From: Candidatus Accumulibacter cognatus
GTDB lineage: Bacteria > Pseudomonadota > Gammaproteobacteria > Burkholderiales > Rhodocyclaceae
Length of the DNA: 64,000 nucleotides
Assembly (NCBI GenBank): GCA_013414765.1
Contig: CP058708.1
Coordinates: 2,723,553 to 2,787,552, forward strand
Reading direction: 5' to 3'
The translations under genes and the position numbers were made by a program. The notes beneath the pieces are model-generated. The model made no database searches. It was not told the origin of the DNA and saw only the letters and a program-made list of their open reading frames with translations. Each line of letters begins with the position of its first letter. Position 1 is the stretch's first letter. Below are positions 17,443-26,011 of the stretch, one piece after another.

Positions 17443-18683
17443 GCCCCTTCGCCCGCCAGAACGGCGTACTGCACGCCGAATCCGTCTCCCTGATCGACAT
17501 CGCCAGTCACTTCGGCACGCCCTGCTGGGTCTACTCGCGGCACGCGCTCGAAACGGCGTTCGACGAGTTCCAGCAGGAACTGATCGGCCTCGATTCGCTG
17601 ATCTGCTATGCCGTCAAGGCCAACTCCAACCTTGCTGTGCTGGACATCTTTGCGCGTCGAGGCGCCGGCTTCGACATCGTATCGGCTGGTGAGCTCAAGC
17701 GGGTGTTGGCCGCCGGCGCCAATCCCCGGAAAATCGTCTTCTCCGGCGTTGGCAAGACGGCCGCCGAGATGGAACTGGCCCTTGGCATCGGCATCCTCTG
17801 CTTCAACGTCGAATCTGCTGCCGAGCTTGAACGTCTCGATGCGGTCGCCGGAAGGGCCGGCAAGAAAGCGCCGATCAGCCTGCGCGTCAATCCGGACGTC
17901 GACGCTAAGACTCACCCCTATATCTCGACCGGCCTCAAGGAAAACAAGTTCGGCGTCGCTTGCGCCGACGCACGGGCGCTGTACCGGCACGCCGCCACCC
18001 TGGCGAACCTCGAAATCACCGGTATCGATTGCCACATCGGTTCACAGTTGCTGCATCCGGCGCCCTTTGACGAAGCGCTCGACAAGCTGCTGCTGCTGAT
18101 CGATCAGCTCACGGCGGACGGCATTGTGCTGCATCACATCGACCTTGGCGGCGGCTTGGGCATCCGCTATCGTGACGAAGAGGCGCCGACCGTCAAGGCC
18201 TACCTGCAACCGATGCTCGAGAAGCTCAAGGAGCGCCAACTGCAGGTCCTGCTCGAACCCGGACGTCGCCTGGTCGGCAATGCGGGTCTGCTGTTGACCC
18301 GGGTGGAATATCTGAAGCCTGGCGAAATCAGGAACTTCGCGATCGTCGACGCGGCGATGAACGACCTCGCCCGTCCGGCCCTGTACGGATCCTGGCACGA
18401 CATCGTTCCGGTCGCTCCCCGGAGCGGGATCGCCAGCTTATGGGACATCGTCGGCCCGGTTTGCGAATCGGGCGATTTCCTCGGCCACGGCCGTCCACTG
18501 GCTCTCGCTGCTGGTGATCTCCTGGCGATCCTGTCGGCCGGCGCCTACGGCATGGTCATGAGTTCGAATTACAACACCCGACCGCGTGCTGCCGAAGTGA
18601 TGGTCGACGGCGCTGCCGCCAATCTCGTCCGCCGCCGCGAAACGGTCGAGGAGCTTTATGCGCTGGAACAGCGGCTGCCGTGA
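17439..18683 (+). CDS. lysA: diaminopimelate decarboxylase
   Basis: A 414-residue PLP enzyme of fold type III that makes lysine from meso-diaminopimelate, the last step of lysine synthesis. The PLP lysine is in ICYAVKANSN (about residue 65); also visible are DIVSAGELKRVL, DCHIGSQL, the phosphate-binding DLGGGLGIRY and the second active-site segment GPVCESGDFLG with the catalytic Cys. Length is standard. Translation is coupled to lptM through an ATGA overlap. Confidence 0.97.
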   Translation: MSPFARQNGVLHAESVSLIDIASHFGTPCWVYSRHALETAFDEFQQELIGLDSLICYAVKANSNLAVLDIFARRGAGFDIVSAGELKRVLAAGANPRKIVFSGVGKTAAEMELALGIGILCFNVESAAELERLDAVAGRAGKKAPISLRVNPDVDAKTHPYISTGLKENKFGVACADARALYRHAATLANLEITGIDCHIGSQLLHPAPFDEALDKLLLLIDQLTADGIVLHHIDLGGGLGIRYRDEEAPTVKAYLQPMLEKLKERQLQVLLEPGRRLVGNAGLLLTRVEYLKPGEIRNFAIVDAAMNDLARPALYGSWHDIVPVAPRSGIASLWDIVGPVCESGDFLGHGRPLALAAGDLLAILSAGAYGMVMSSNYNTRPRAAEVMVDGAAANLVRRRETVEELYALEQRLP

Positions 18684-18941
18684 CCGCGAGGGCTGCTTGA
18701 CCAGCCGTCGTTTGACACCCAAACAGGCTGTCTACTGTGATGGAATTCACCCAGACGCCACCCACCCAGACGTACTTTACTGTTTTTGCAGATCCCTGCG
18801 ATCCCCTGGGCAGCGCTCAACAGGACAGCAATGTTGCGCATCATGCTGCCATGGCCACGCCAAATGCCTTACCAAGGCTGACAAGGTTTCGGCAATCGGT
18901 GCCTGGAAAACACAAAAACCCTGTTCGGCCGATCAAGCCTT

Positions 18942-19169
18942 TTACTGAAAGTGGCAGGCGCCAGGACCGTCAGGGTGACCGCAACTTCCGCATGGGCCAG
19001 GAAGATCAGCGGTGCCCGCAGACGAACCTGTTAAGGCCGAAAAGGCCGACAGTTTTTTGCGCAGGTCGGTGCTATGGCAATCCGGGCACTCTGGAGCAGG
19101 CGAAGACTGGCGTACCAGCTTCTCGAACTCCTTGCCACAGGCGGCACACGCGTATTCGTAGATGGGCAT
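18942..19169 (-). CDS. FmdB-family zinc ribbon protein
   Basis: A 75-residue FmdB-type zinc ribbon: MPIYEYACAACGKEFEKLV, then CPDCHSTDLRKKLSAF, giving two CxxC pairs. A further Cys cluster near the end (CGSCGHPDGPGAC) is typical of many members. FmdB-like proteins are presumed regulatory or metal-carrying and their role is mostly unknown. The 258 bp to lysA hold no gene. Just upstream of it lies the inverted repeat of a decayed ISKra4 element. Confidence 0.88.
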   Translation of the reverse strand: MPIYEYACAACGKEFEKLVRQSSPAPECPDCHSTDLRKKLSAFSALTGSSAGTADLPGPCGSCGHPDGPGACHFQ

Positions 19170-19429
19170 GATGTCGATACTCCAAATGATCCTTCAAACC
19201 CGGCTATTCGCCGAAGTCGCAAACAGGACGTGATCCGTGCAAGCGTGGCGATTACCGCCAAGGCGTCATTTTCCCACTTTTGCTTTGGTGGTGCGAAAGC
19301 ATTCTGGCCATGGAGGTGCGAATGAAAGTGTTGGGCAAGTCCCGCTCTGACAATTGTCAGCGACCTGAGCAAACGTCAGCAAATGCTGCCGGGTACGTTG
19401 CCGGAGCCATTCTCTGCCCCTGGAGCGCG

Positions 19430-20264
19430 CCGTGACGGACTTGGGTGCCGACCTCCCCTTTGGACAGGTTGCGGCAAAATCAAGGAGCACTACGGTATTG
19501 ACCTGGCGGTCAATGCGCCCGGGACGCTCAACGAACGGGTGGCCTGTGAATGAACGGAGGCAGATTGCCTGCCGGTGGCGGGCCCATCGAACACCGCGAA
19601 GCTGCTGATGGTGGAGACGGACGGTGGTACCCATTGTCGAGACCGTGGCGGGCGCTGCGGACGCCCGCAAGGCGAAGCGCACGCACTGGCGAGAAGCGAA
19701 GGTCTGTATCGCACAGCGGCAGGGCGAGGCAGTTCCGAAGGCCGGCGTGACGATGGAGGGTCCCCGGGAAGCGGGGGCCATCCTGAAGCGGTTGGTCGAT
19801 GCGCTGGGATTGGGCCCCAAGACCCAGGTTCACTGTGTTGGCGACGGAGCGACCTGGATCAGCCGCCAAATCGAAGAACTGTTCGGTGATCAGGGAATCA
19901 TCCTGGTCGACTGGTTCCACGTCTGCGAATATCTGACCCCCGCCAGCAAGGTCTGCGCGCCGGATTCTGCCCAGGATTGGGTGGCCTCCCAGAAGGCGCG
20001 ATTCCTCCTGGGACAGGCCCGCGAGGTGGTTGCAGAGATGAAACGGCACCTCGAACCCGCATCGGTCGATGACCCGCAGGCTCCGGTGCGCGTCGCCTGT
20101 CGCGATTTCTCCAACCGACTCGACCAGTTGGACTACCCCCGCGCACTGGCGCTGAATCCACCCGTCTGTTCTGGCGAGGTCGAAAGTCCTCATCGCGACC
20201 TCGTGCAGACCCACCTCAAGCGCCCAGGGGCTTGGTGGCGTGCGGACAGGACTCAAGCCATGAT
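19430..20264 (+). pseudogene. ISKra4-family transposase, 5' piece, frameshifted
   Basis: Three frames must be joined. MTDLGADLPFGQVAAKIKEH begins at about 19433, a second frame gives AGPSNTAKLLMVETDGG near 19578-19625, and the frame from 19624 carries VPIVETVAGAADARKAKRTH, CVGDGATWISRQIEELF, LVDWFHVCEYL and SGEVESPHRDLVQTHLKRPG. The last block is the DDE-like core and C-terminal signature of ISKra4 transposases. At 20264 the frame is broken by the composite element; it resumes at 28007. Confidence 0.8.
20260..20264. repeat. target-site duplication ATGAT, left copy
   Basis: ATGAT precedes the left IS end (CCTATTTTCC). The same five bases follow the right end at 28007-28011. Joining the flanks with one copy restores the ISKra4 frame as TQAMINQRLMRHNPLWETYW. 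Confidence 0.85.
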
Positions 20265-20347
20265 CCTATTTTCCTCAGTTGAACCTTCCAGAATTGGTGC
20301 AAACTGAGTATTGATGAGGGGTTGCGGCCAAGAGGGAGGGTCACCCG

Positions 20348-21769
20348 ATGGGTGAGATGGAGTTTGCGCGAAAGGGGCTGGTCAAGGCGGTCGATGCCGC
20401 CTTACAGGCACAGATTCTCGGCATGAAGAAGATCATCCGCGACGAAAGCCTGCGCCGCGCGCTGGCGCATCTGGCCCCGAACCAACCCAAGCTCTGCAGC
20501 GACAAAGAACGCGCCGCGCGCAGGGCCCAACTGGCCAGGAGTACGGCCTGGATGGATACAGCGCTGTCGGAGAGCACGCGCGAAGCCCTGCGCACGCCCT
20601 GGATTCTCGACGCCGACACCAGCGTCAAGGTGCTCTATGGCCACCAGGCGGGTGCCGAGATCGGGTACAACCCCACCAAGCCGGGACGTCCCAGCCATAC
20701 CCTGCCTACCTACTGGATTGGCAACCTGCGCTTGGTGCTTGATGTGGAAGTACAAGGCGGCAAAGCCAATGCAGCCAAACATAGCCTGCCTCGTCTGCGG
20801 GAGCTGATCGAGGGGCTCGCCCCCGAGGAACGTCCCGTCCTGGTGCGCGGCGACCTTGGTTTCGGCAATGAACGCGTGATGGCCGAGATGGAAGCGATTA
20901 GGCAACGCTATCTCTTCAAGCTCAAGCAAACGCCCGGCGTCAAGCGTCTGATCGAGCGGCTCTGGCGGCAAGGCGACTGGCAGGGCGTCGGCCAAGGCTT
21001 TGAGGCGGTCGAAGGCGAGCTCCGGTTGGCGGGTTGGCGTGGCACGCGGCGTGTGGTGGTGCTGCGGCAGCCAGTCAAGTCCAGTCTGGTCGCCCAGACA
21101 AGCCGCAAGAGCCGACAGCCAGAACTGCAGTTCCTTGACCCTTCGGAGACGACCAAAGTCTGGGAATACGCCGTCCTGGTGACCAACGCGGACTACTCGC
21201 TGGAGGCCATGGGCCAGCTCTACCGGGATCGGGCCGATTGCGAGAACGGTTTCGACGAACTGAAGAATCAATGGGGCTGGGGCGGCTACACCACGCAAGA
21301 CCTGGAGCGCTGCAACCTCTCGGCGCGGGCGGTGGCCCTGATTTACAACTGGTGGAGTTGGTATGTCCGCCTGGCGCATCCAAAGGCCCGCCTGGAGGCG
21401 ATCACCAGCCGCCCCCTACTGCTCGCTGGTATCGCCCGCCTAACTCAGCACGCCGGCAAATCCCGCCTGCTGCTCACACTCTCCCATGCGGCGGGAGATC
21501 AGATCAAGGCGATGATCGTAAGTATCCGCAAGGGTCTTGACCATGTTCGGGCAACTGCGCCTCAGTTGCCGAAAGCCACCCGCTGGCCTGCACTGGTCCA
21601 CTACATCGTCGACAAAATCATCGCCGCCAAACCGCAAAATGCCGCGGCACACGGCGCTTGCTCCACCTGGTTTGGCTGCCGCAATGGGCTAACTGGCCAT
21701 CATCGCCAAGAATCATCGACAGGTGCGCATAGCGCGGCAATTGTGCGCCGAGCGCCCGCAGGATGTTGA
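20348..21769 (+). CDS. IS1380-like transposase, probably altered at the 3' end
   Basis: A 473-residue frame. The body is an IS1380-type DDE transposase: [43 protein letters not shown], and the C-terminal catalytic region [20 protein letters not shown]. The last 30 or so codons read into foreign DNA: near 21694 the sequence switches to antisense gltX, so the natural end and the right IS repeat are missing. An identical N-terminal portion lies at 27477-27923 in reverse. Whether this copy is active is doubtful. Confidence 0.85.
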   Translation: MGEMEFARKGLVKAVDAALQAQILGMKKIIRDESLRRALAHLAPNQPKLCSDKERAARRAQLARSTAWMDTALSESTREALRTPWILDADTSVKVLYGHQAGAEIGYNPTKPGRPSHTLPTYWIGNLRLVLDVEVQGGKANAAKHSLPRLRELIEGLAPEERPVLVRGDLGFGNERVMAEMEAIRQRYLFKLKQTPGVKRLIERLWRQGDWQGVGQGFEAVEGELRLAGWRGTRRVVVLRQPVKSSLVAQTSRKSRQPELQFLDPSETTKVWEYAVLVTNADYSLEAMGQLYRDRADCENGFDELKNQWGWGGYTTQDLERCNLSARAVALIYNWWSWYVRLAHPKARLEAITSRPLLLAGIARLTQHAGKSRLLLTLSHAAGDQIKAMIVSIRKGLDHVRATAPQLPKATRWPALVHYIVDKIIAAKPQNAAAHGACSTWFGCRNGLTGHHRQESSTGAHSAAIVRRAPAGC

Positions 21770-22353
21770 TCTGACGTGGGGTGTTGTTGACTGACGTGGT
21801 CGTCACCGCGGATGACGTGCGTGATGCCCATATCCCAGTCATCGACGACGACGCAGAAGTTGTAGGTCGGCGTGCCATCAGCGCGCGCAATGACCAGGTC
21901 GTCAAGTTCATCATTGGCAATCTCGACCCGCCCCTTGACGATGTCATCCCAGGCGACCACCCCGTCGGTCGGATTTCTGAAGCGGATCACCGGCTGCACC
22001 CCCACCGGCGGCGTCGGCAAGGTCTTGCCCGGCTCCGGACGCCAGCGACCATCGTAACGTGGCTTGAGGCCTGCGGCACGCTGCTCCTCACGCAGGCGAT
22101 CGAGTTCTGCCGGCGTCATGTAACAGGGGTAGGCGCTCCCGGTCAGGAGCATTTCTTCGATGACCGCCCGGTAGCGAGACATCCGTTGCGTCTGGTAGAA
22201 GGGCCCCTCGTCGTGCTTGAGCCCCAGCCAGTGCATGCCATCCAGCATCGCCTGCATGGCTTCCGGAGTCGAACGTACCAGGTCGGTGTCCTCGATGCGC
22301 AGGATGAAACAGCCGGCATGGTGGCGGGCGTAAGCCCACGAGAAAAGAGCCGT
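21694..22353 (-). pseudogene. gltX: fragment of glutamyl-tRNA synthetase gene
   Basis: About 220 codons of GluRS on the minus strand, from [20 protein letters not shown] and [17 protein letters not shown] through [20 protein letters not shown] and [21 protein letters not shown] frameshift follows RGDDHV, after which the other frame gives [20 protein letters not shown] and SMILGDDG. The first 20 or so codons (with the HIGH motif) and everything from KLSKR on are missing, so it cannot be functional. It was evidently captured from a complete gltX elsewhere. Confidence 0.88.
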
Positions 22354-22480
22354 GATAGACCAGATGCTCGGGATCGCTTTGGCGTAGAGGTTCGAGGGCG
22401 AAGGGCGGCCGGGCGCCATAACGGAGCAGCCGTTCCCGTCCTGCCCGGTCGTTGCCTTCGATGCGCACCGCGGCATCCAG
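22352..22480 (-). pseudogene. fragment of an IS91-family (Y2) transposase
   Basis: A minus-strand frame reads [31 protein letters not shown] and DPEHLVYH, the stretch conserved in IS91-like transposases before the C-terminal domain. A related stretch occurs in the IS91 remnant at 46905-47496. The fragment abuts the gltX piece at 22352 and the RnfD-like piece at about 22481. Confidence 0.7.
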
Positions 22481-22711
22481 TCGCGCGGCGTCGACCTGGC
22501 GCAGTCGCTGCTGCATGCGCCGATCCAGCTCTGGTACGGCAGCCGCGCCGGCAGTCTTGGCGAAACAGCCACCTGGTTGATTGCCGCCGGCGGCGTGGTG
22601 ATGATCTTCCTGCGCACCATCAACTGGCACATCCCGCTGGTGATGTTGCTCGGCATTGCCATACTGTCCGATCACCTGCGACCCGCAAACCGTGCCGCGC
22701 CGGGACGGTAG
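22481..22711 (+). pseudogene. rnfD: fragment of an RnfD/NqrB-like membrane protein gene
   Basis: The plus strand reads [40 protein letters not shown] and [19 protein letters not shown] before a stop at 22709. GSLGET followed by a helix and a second helix starting W.IPL is the pattern of RnfD of the electron-transport Rnf complex. The 5' part and the natural C terminus are missing; the last 12 codons after LSD look unrelated. Identification rests on this short stretch. Confidence 0.6.
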
Positions 22712-22847
22712 CGATTAGCCGCGCGGACAGCACCGATTCGGCGGCAAGACGCTGGTGGTGAGGCAGGCGAAGACTTCGGTTTTCCTCCCGACCTCTGAGA
22801 AGATCCCTTACCGGCTGTCCCAACCCCTGTGAGGGTGCAGAAGGCGA

Positions 22848-22866
22848 GTGTCGGAATTTTTGACAC
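22848..22866. promoter_or_regulatory. inverted repeat GTGTC-N9-GACAC, candidate activator site
   Basis: A perfect 5-bp inverted repeat with a 9-bp AT-rich centre lies about 63 bp upstream of the sigma-54-type promoter. Sigma-54 promoters need an upstream-bound AAA+ activator, and the PrsR regulator of exosortase systems is of that class, so this is a plausible binding site. No activator gene is in the window. Confidence 0.45.
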
Positions 22867-22928
22867 CGCCAAGAGAATCTCCCCGGTGAAATTTCGCAGG
22901 CAATTGAAAAATATGAGAAATAATTATT

Positions 22929-22945
22929 TGGCACAAAACGTGCTT
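22929..22945 (+). promoter_or_regulatory. sigma-54-type -24/-12 promoter
   Basis: TGGCAC-AAAAC-GTGCTT has the invariant GG and GC dinucleotides exactly 10 bp apart and matches the TGGCAC-N5-TTGCW consensus except for one base (G for T in TTGC). It is 97 bp before the PEP-CTERM start. RpoN/PrsKR control of PEP-CTERM genes is known in floc-forming Zoogloea and relatives, which fits. Confidence 0.6.
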
Positions 22946-23041
22946 AAGCCGCTGCGCAGTTCAAGAATGCTGTACGGACGGGGAAAACCCCTATCCAATG
23001 CGCAGAATCGACACAACACTTTCCATACGGAGATCAAGAAC

Positions 23042-23587
23042 ATGAACCTTTCCAAGTCCCTCCGCGGCATTGCAGCCGCCGCCACGCTGGTCGCCGCCGG
23101 CGCCGCCCAGGCTGCCGCCATCACCACCGATACGTGGTACTTCTTCGGCTTCGGCGACACCGGGACCCCGTTGACCGGCAGTACCGCTGACACCTATCAG
23201 TCCGGCCCCATCGTCGGCGTCGGCTCTCCCGAAGGCTCCTGGACCATCCACCTCAACCGGGCAGCCCAACTGTTCTGGACCGATCTGCAAATTTCCGGCG
23301 ACCGCTTCGAGTTTTTCGCCAACGCCGTTTCCGTAGGCACGTCTGGCACTGATTGCGTTGGTTGCAGTTCCACTGGCACCGACATCGCCGCCGCCCTCGC
23401 CGACGCCAATTACGGCAAGGGTTCGGCCACTCTCGGCGCCGGTGATTACACCCTGACCGGCACCTTCCTCGGCGATGTCAAGTTCGGCGACGGCGCCTTC
23501 ATCGTGCGCGATCTTCCCGCTCCGGGCTCCCTGGCGCTTGCTGCTCTGGGCCTGTCCCTGCTGGGCTTCGCCCGCCGCCGCGCCTAA
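23042..23587 (+). CDS. PEP-CTERM sorting-domain protein
   Basis: A 181-residue exported protein. The signal peptide covers about residues 1-25 (MNLSKSLRGIAAAATLVAAG). The C terminus is a sorting signal: LPAPGSLALAALGLSLLGFA then Arg-Arg-Arg-Ala, here with PAP in place of PEP. Exosortase EpsH/XrtA would cleave it and pass the protein to the surface or extracellular polymer. The start at 23042 has GGAG nearby; a longer open frame upstream is promoter DNA. It has its own sigma-54-type promoter and terminator, so it works as a single-gene unit inside the composite element. Confidence 0.88.
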   Translation: MNLSKSLRGIAAAATLVAAGAAQAAAITTDTWYFFGFGDTGTPLTGSTADTYQSGPIVGVGSPEGSWTIHLNRAAQLFWTDLQISGDRFEFFANAVSVGTSGTDCVGCSSTGTDIAAALADANYGKGSATLGAGDYTLTGTFLGDVKFGDGAFIVRDLPAPGSLALAALGLSLLGFARRRA

Positions 23588-23627
23588 ATCAGGATTGTCG
23601 CGCTTCGGCGCGTGACCTGAAGATCGA

Positions 23628-23661
23628 GGGGAACCGCCCCAGGGCCGTTCCCCTTCGTTTT
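23628..23661 (+). terminator. rho-independent terminator of the PEP-CTERM gene
   Basis: GGGGAAC at 23628-23634 pairs with GTTCCCC at 23647-23653 around a 12-nt GC-rich loop, followed by TTCGTTTTG. It lies 41 bp after the stop codon. Confidence 0.7.
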
Positions 23662-24046
23662 GCCCCCTTTTTCGTCTCACTCCGCCCTTGCGCCCACCTC
23701 AGGACCGCTGCTCCGGAGGTCAAAGCGCATTGAAACCACGGTTCCCGCGCCGGGTGTCAATGGCGGTGAAGAATCGCCGATAGCTGGCTGAGAGCGGTCG
23801 AGAATGTGATCGGGACCGATTGGGGTTTCGGGGTGGCTGGGCGACCTATTGTGCGGCAGGAGCGCAAAATAGGGGACACGGTTATATCTTGTTTCTTCTG
23901 TTTTGAAAACTAGGAAACCGTGGCCCCGAGAAGATCCTGGCGTACTTGACGATGGGGTTTCCTTGACGGCGGCGACCGCTCAAGCCGCAATCTCGCGCGA
24001 AGTGATCTTGTAGCGAAAGTTGTCCGGATCAAGGCTGTCGCATTTT
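23662..24046. other. non-coding stretch, remnants only
   Basis: No intact gene. The motif AAATAGGGGACACGGTTA near 23866 resembles sequence often found beside REP-associated and other transposases. A minus-strand frame ending DPDNFRYKITSREIAA (about 23980-24030) looks like the tail of a lost gene that I cannot name. Confidence 0.4.
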
Positions 24047-24150
24047 TCTTGGGTAGAGGACAGGCTTGCACCTGCCCTCTCTCATCAAACCGTGCATGCG
24101 ATTTTCCCGCACACGGCTTTCCGATGTTCTTCATGCCAAGGCATGCGCCG
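24047..24150 (-). ncRNA. possible group II intron remnant (structured RNA scrap)
   Basis: On the minus strand GCCGTGTGCGGGAAAATC is followed by GCATGCACGGTTTGATGA, a hairpin with a GAAA-like loop very similar to the stretch preceding the reverse-transcriptase gene of many group II introns. No reverse transcriptase is present, so at most a scrap remains. The identification is from motif memory. Confidence 0.35.
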
Positions 24151-24449
24151 AGTTGTCGAGATGTCGTCGTAGGTGACACCGTAGCGGGGTGCAGGGCCGT
24201 GGGTAGGAACGTTGTCGAGGACGTAAGCGTAGATGTTGAGGTCGTAAGCAGGGTTTGCTGCAAGCTCGCGACGCACATTCTCCGCCGTGACATCCTTGCG
24301 CCCAACGGCCTTCACAGACCTGGTATAGCGATACAGCTCCCCATCCTTGGGATCAAACTCTTACCGGTATCCCGGTCAATCAGGAAGGCTTCCGCGGCCA
24401 TCTGCGGATGGCCGAACTTGAGAAGAGTGGCAATCGGCTTCGCTGGCAT
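24085..24449 (-). pseudogene. unrecognised small gene, frameshifted
   Basis: ATG at 24449 opens MPAKPIATLLKFGHPQMAAE followed by FLIDRDTGK, then stops after a frameshift near 24355. The other frame continues DPKDGELYRYTRSVKAVGRK, DVTAENVRRELAANPAYDLN and IYAYVLDNVPTHGPAPRYG, and its last 20 codons run into the intron-like hairpin. The combined product looks like one real protein of about 115 residues. I do not recognise the family. It starts 4 bp after the stop of the preceding minus-strand frame, suggesting an old operon. Confidence 0.5.
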
Positions 24450-24450
24450 G

Positions 24451-24702
24451 TCAGTCCTTCAGAGCCTTTTCCGCAAGCGACACGGCCGGGCAAGCCCCGC
24501 TTGTCCTCGGCATGCTCGCGGGGTAGTGAATTTCAGGACAACCGAGGAAGAATGGCGGCAACGGCGGGCGATGCCGACGGGCACACCTGTGCTTGCTGAT
24601 CCGGTTCAACCGCTTCACAGGTGACGGAGTCGCCGCCTGGGAACGGACGGCATTGACGAACCTGCCGAAAAGCGCAGCAAACGAGTCCATGGCGTGCCTC
24701 AT
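24451..24702 (-). CDS. hypothetical small protein, weak
   Basis: An 83-residue frame starting MRHAMDSFAALFGRFVNAVR, rich in Arg and Pro later. No domain is recognised. The only support is its position one base upstream of the next ATG on the same strand (TGACATG). It may be a scrap of a lost mobile element. Confidence 0.3.
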   Translation of the reverse strand: MRHAMDSFAALFGRFVNAVRSQAATPSPVKRLNRISKHRCARRHRPPLPPFFLGCPEIHYPASMPRTSGACPAVSLAEKALKD

Positions 24703-24975
24703 GGTCTTGGGTGTTTTCGGAAACTGTACATAAGTTCAGCGTCAGAAAAAAGTCAAGGCGTCAAGCGAGATAGCCGCTTGCTGCCATACGATCCGTGATG
24801 CCGACGGGCAAGCAGCCACTGCGGCTGTCGCCCACCGATGCGCCGGACGCCGTTCCGTGACGACACGAGCACTCATTGCCGGCGCTTTATACTGAAATAG
24901 GTCACAAACGACTTTAACTGTTTAGTGTAACGGGCTGTAGAATTCGAGCATTGCTTTCTGCAGGGACAGGCTGCG

Positions 24976-26011
24976 ATGCTGAGACTGACCTTTACTCCGG
25001 CGGAGGCGGACGCCTTAGAGCACGAGCGATTTCACCATCCGCATCCCCACGTGCGACGCAAGATGGAAGCGCTGTGGCTGAAAAGCCAGGGACTTGCGCA
25101 CCAAGATATCGCGCGGCTCGCGGGCGTGAGCGGCAAGACGCTTCGCACCTACCTCCAGCAGTATGTGGAGGGCGGCGTCGCCGGGCTGAAGGAACTGCAT
25201 TTCCGTCGGCCGCAGAGCGAACTGGTGGCGCATCAGGAGACAATAGGGGCTTATTTTCTCACCCATCCGCCGGCTTCGATCAATGAGGCAGTGGATGCGA
25301 TCAGAAAGCTCACGGGTTTGAGCCGCTCGCCGACTCAGGTGCGGCTTTTCTTGCGAGAGAAGTGCGGGATGAAACGCCTGAAGACCGGCACCCTGCCGGC
25401 CAAGGCGGATCCCGAGGCCCAGGAAGTGTTTAAAAAAACACCTCGAACCGCGCCTGGCTCAAGCGCAAGAGGGCCAACGTGCCGTGTTCTTCGTAGACGC
25501 GGCACACTTTGTCTTGGCAGCCTTCCTGTCGATGGTGTGGTGCCTTACGCGGGTCTGGATCAGGGCGCCCTCGGGCCGGCAGCGCTTCAACGTACTGGGT
25601 GCGCTCGACGCCGTCACCAAAGAGGTCGTCACCGTCGTCAATTCCACCTACATCAATTCGCTCAGCGTCTGTGCTTTGCTGGAAAAACTGGTTACCCTAC
25701 GGCCCACGCTGCCCATTACGGTCGTATTGGACAACGCCCGCTATCAGCGTTGTGCGTTGGTGAAAACCTGCGCCGAGAAACTGAAGATCGAGTTGCTCTT
25801 TTTACCCACCTACTCCCCAAATTTGAACCTCATCGAGCGTTTGTGGAAGTTCGTCAAAAAGCAGTGCCTCTACGCCAAGTACTACCCCGACTTCCATTCC
25901 TTCACGACGGCCATCGAACGCTGCTTGCAAGATACCCACACCATCCACGCCAAGGCGCTACAGTCCCTATTGACCCTGAACTTCCAAACCTTCCAGAAAA
26001 TTCAATCGTGA
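24976..26011 (+). pseudogene. IS630-family transposase in two frames
   Basis: The first frame (24976 to about 25437) holds the helix-turn-helix region: IARLAGVSGKTLRTYLQQYV, ELHFRRPQSELVAHQETIGA, and LTGLSRSPTQVRLFLREKCG. After TTTAAAAAAACACC at 25428 the frame must move by one base, giving HLEPRLAQAQEGQRAVFFVD and the DDE core: VFFVDAAHF, VVLDNARYQ and LPTYSPNLNLIERLWKFVKK. Either a homopolymer indel or programmed frameshifting explains it. Possible ends share GGTCAC near 24901 and its complement near 26008-26013. The end overlaps the ABC transporter's stop. Confidence 0.82.

Noticed and set aside
21694-22353. Functional second gltX
   Set aside because: Both ends and the HIGH and KLSKR motifs are missing, and it is frameshifted.
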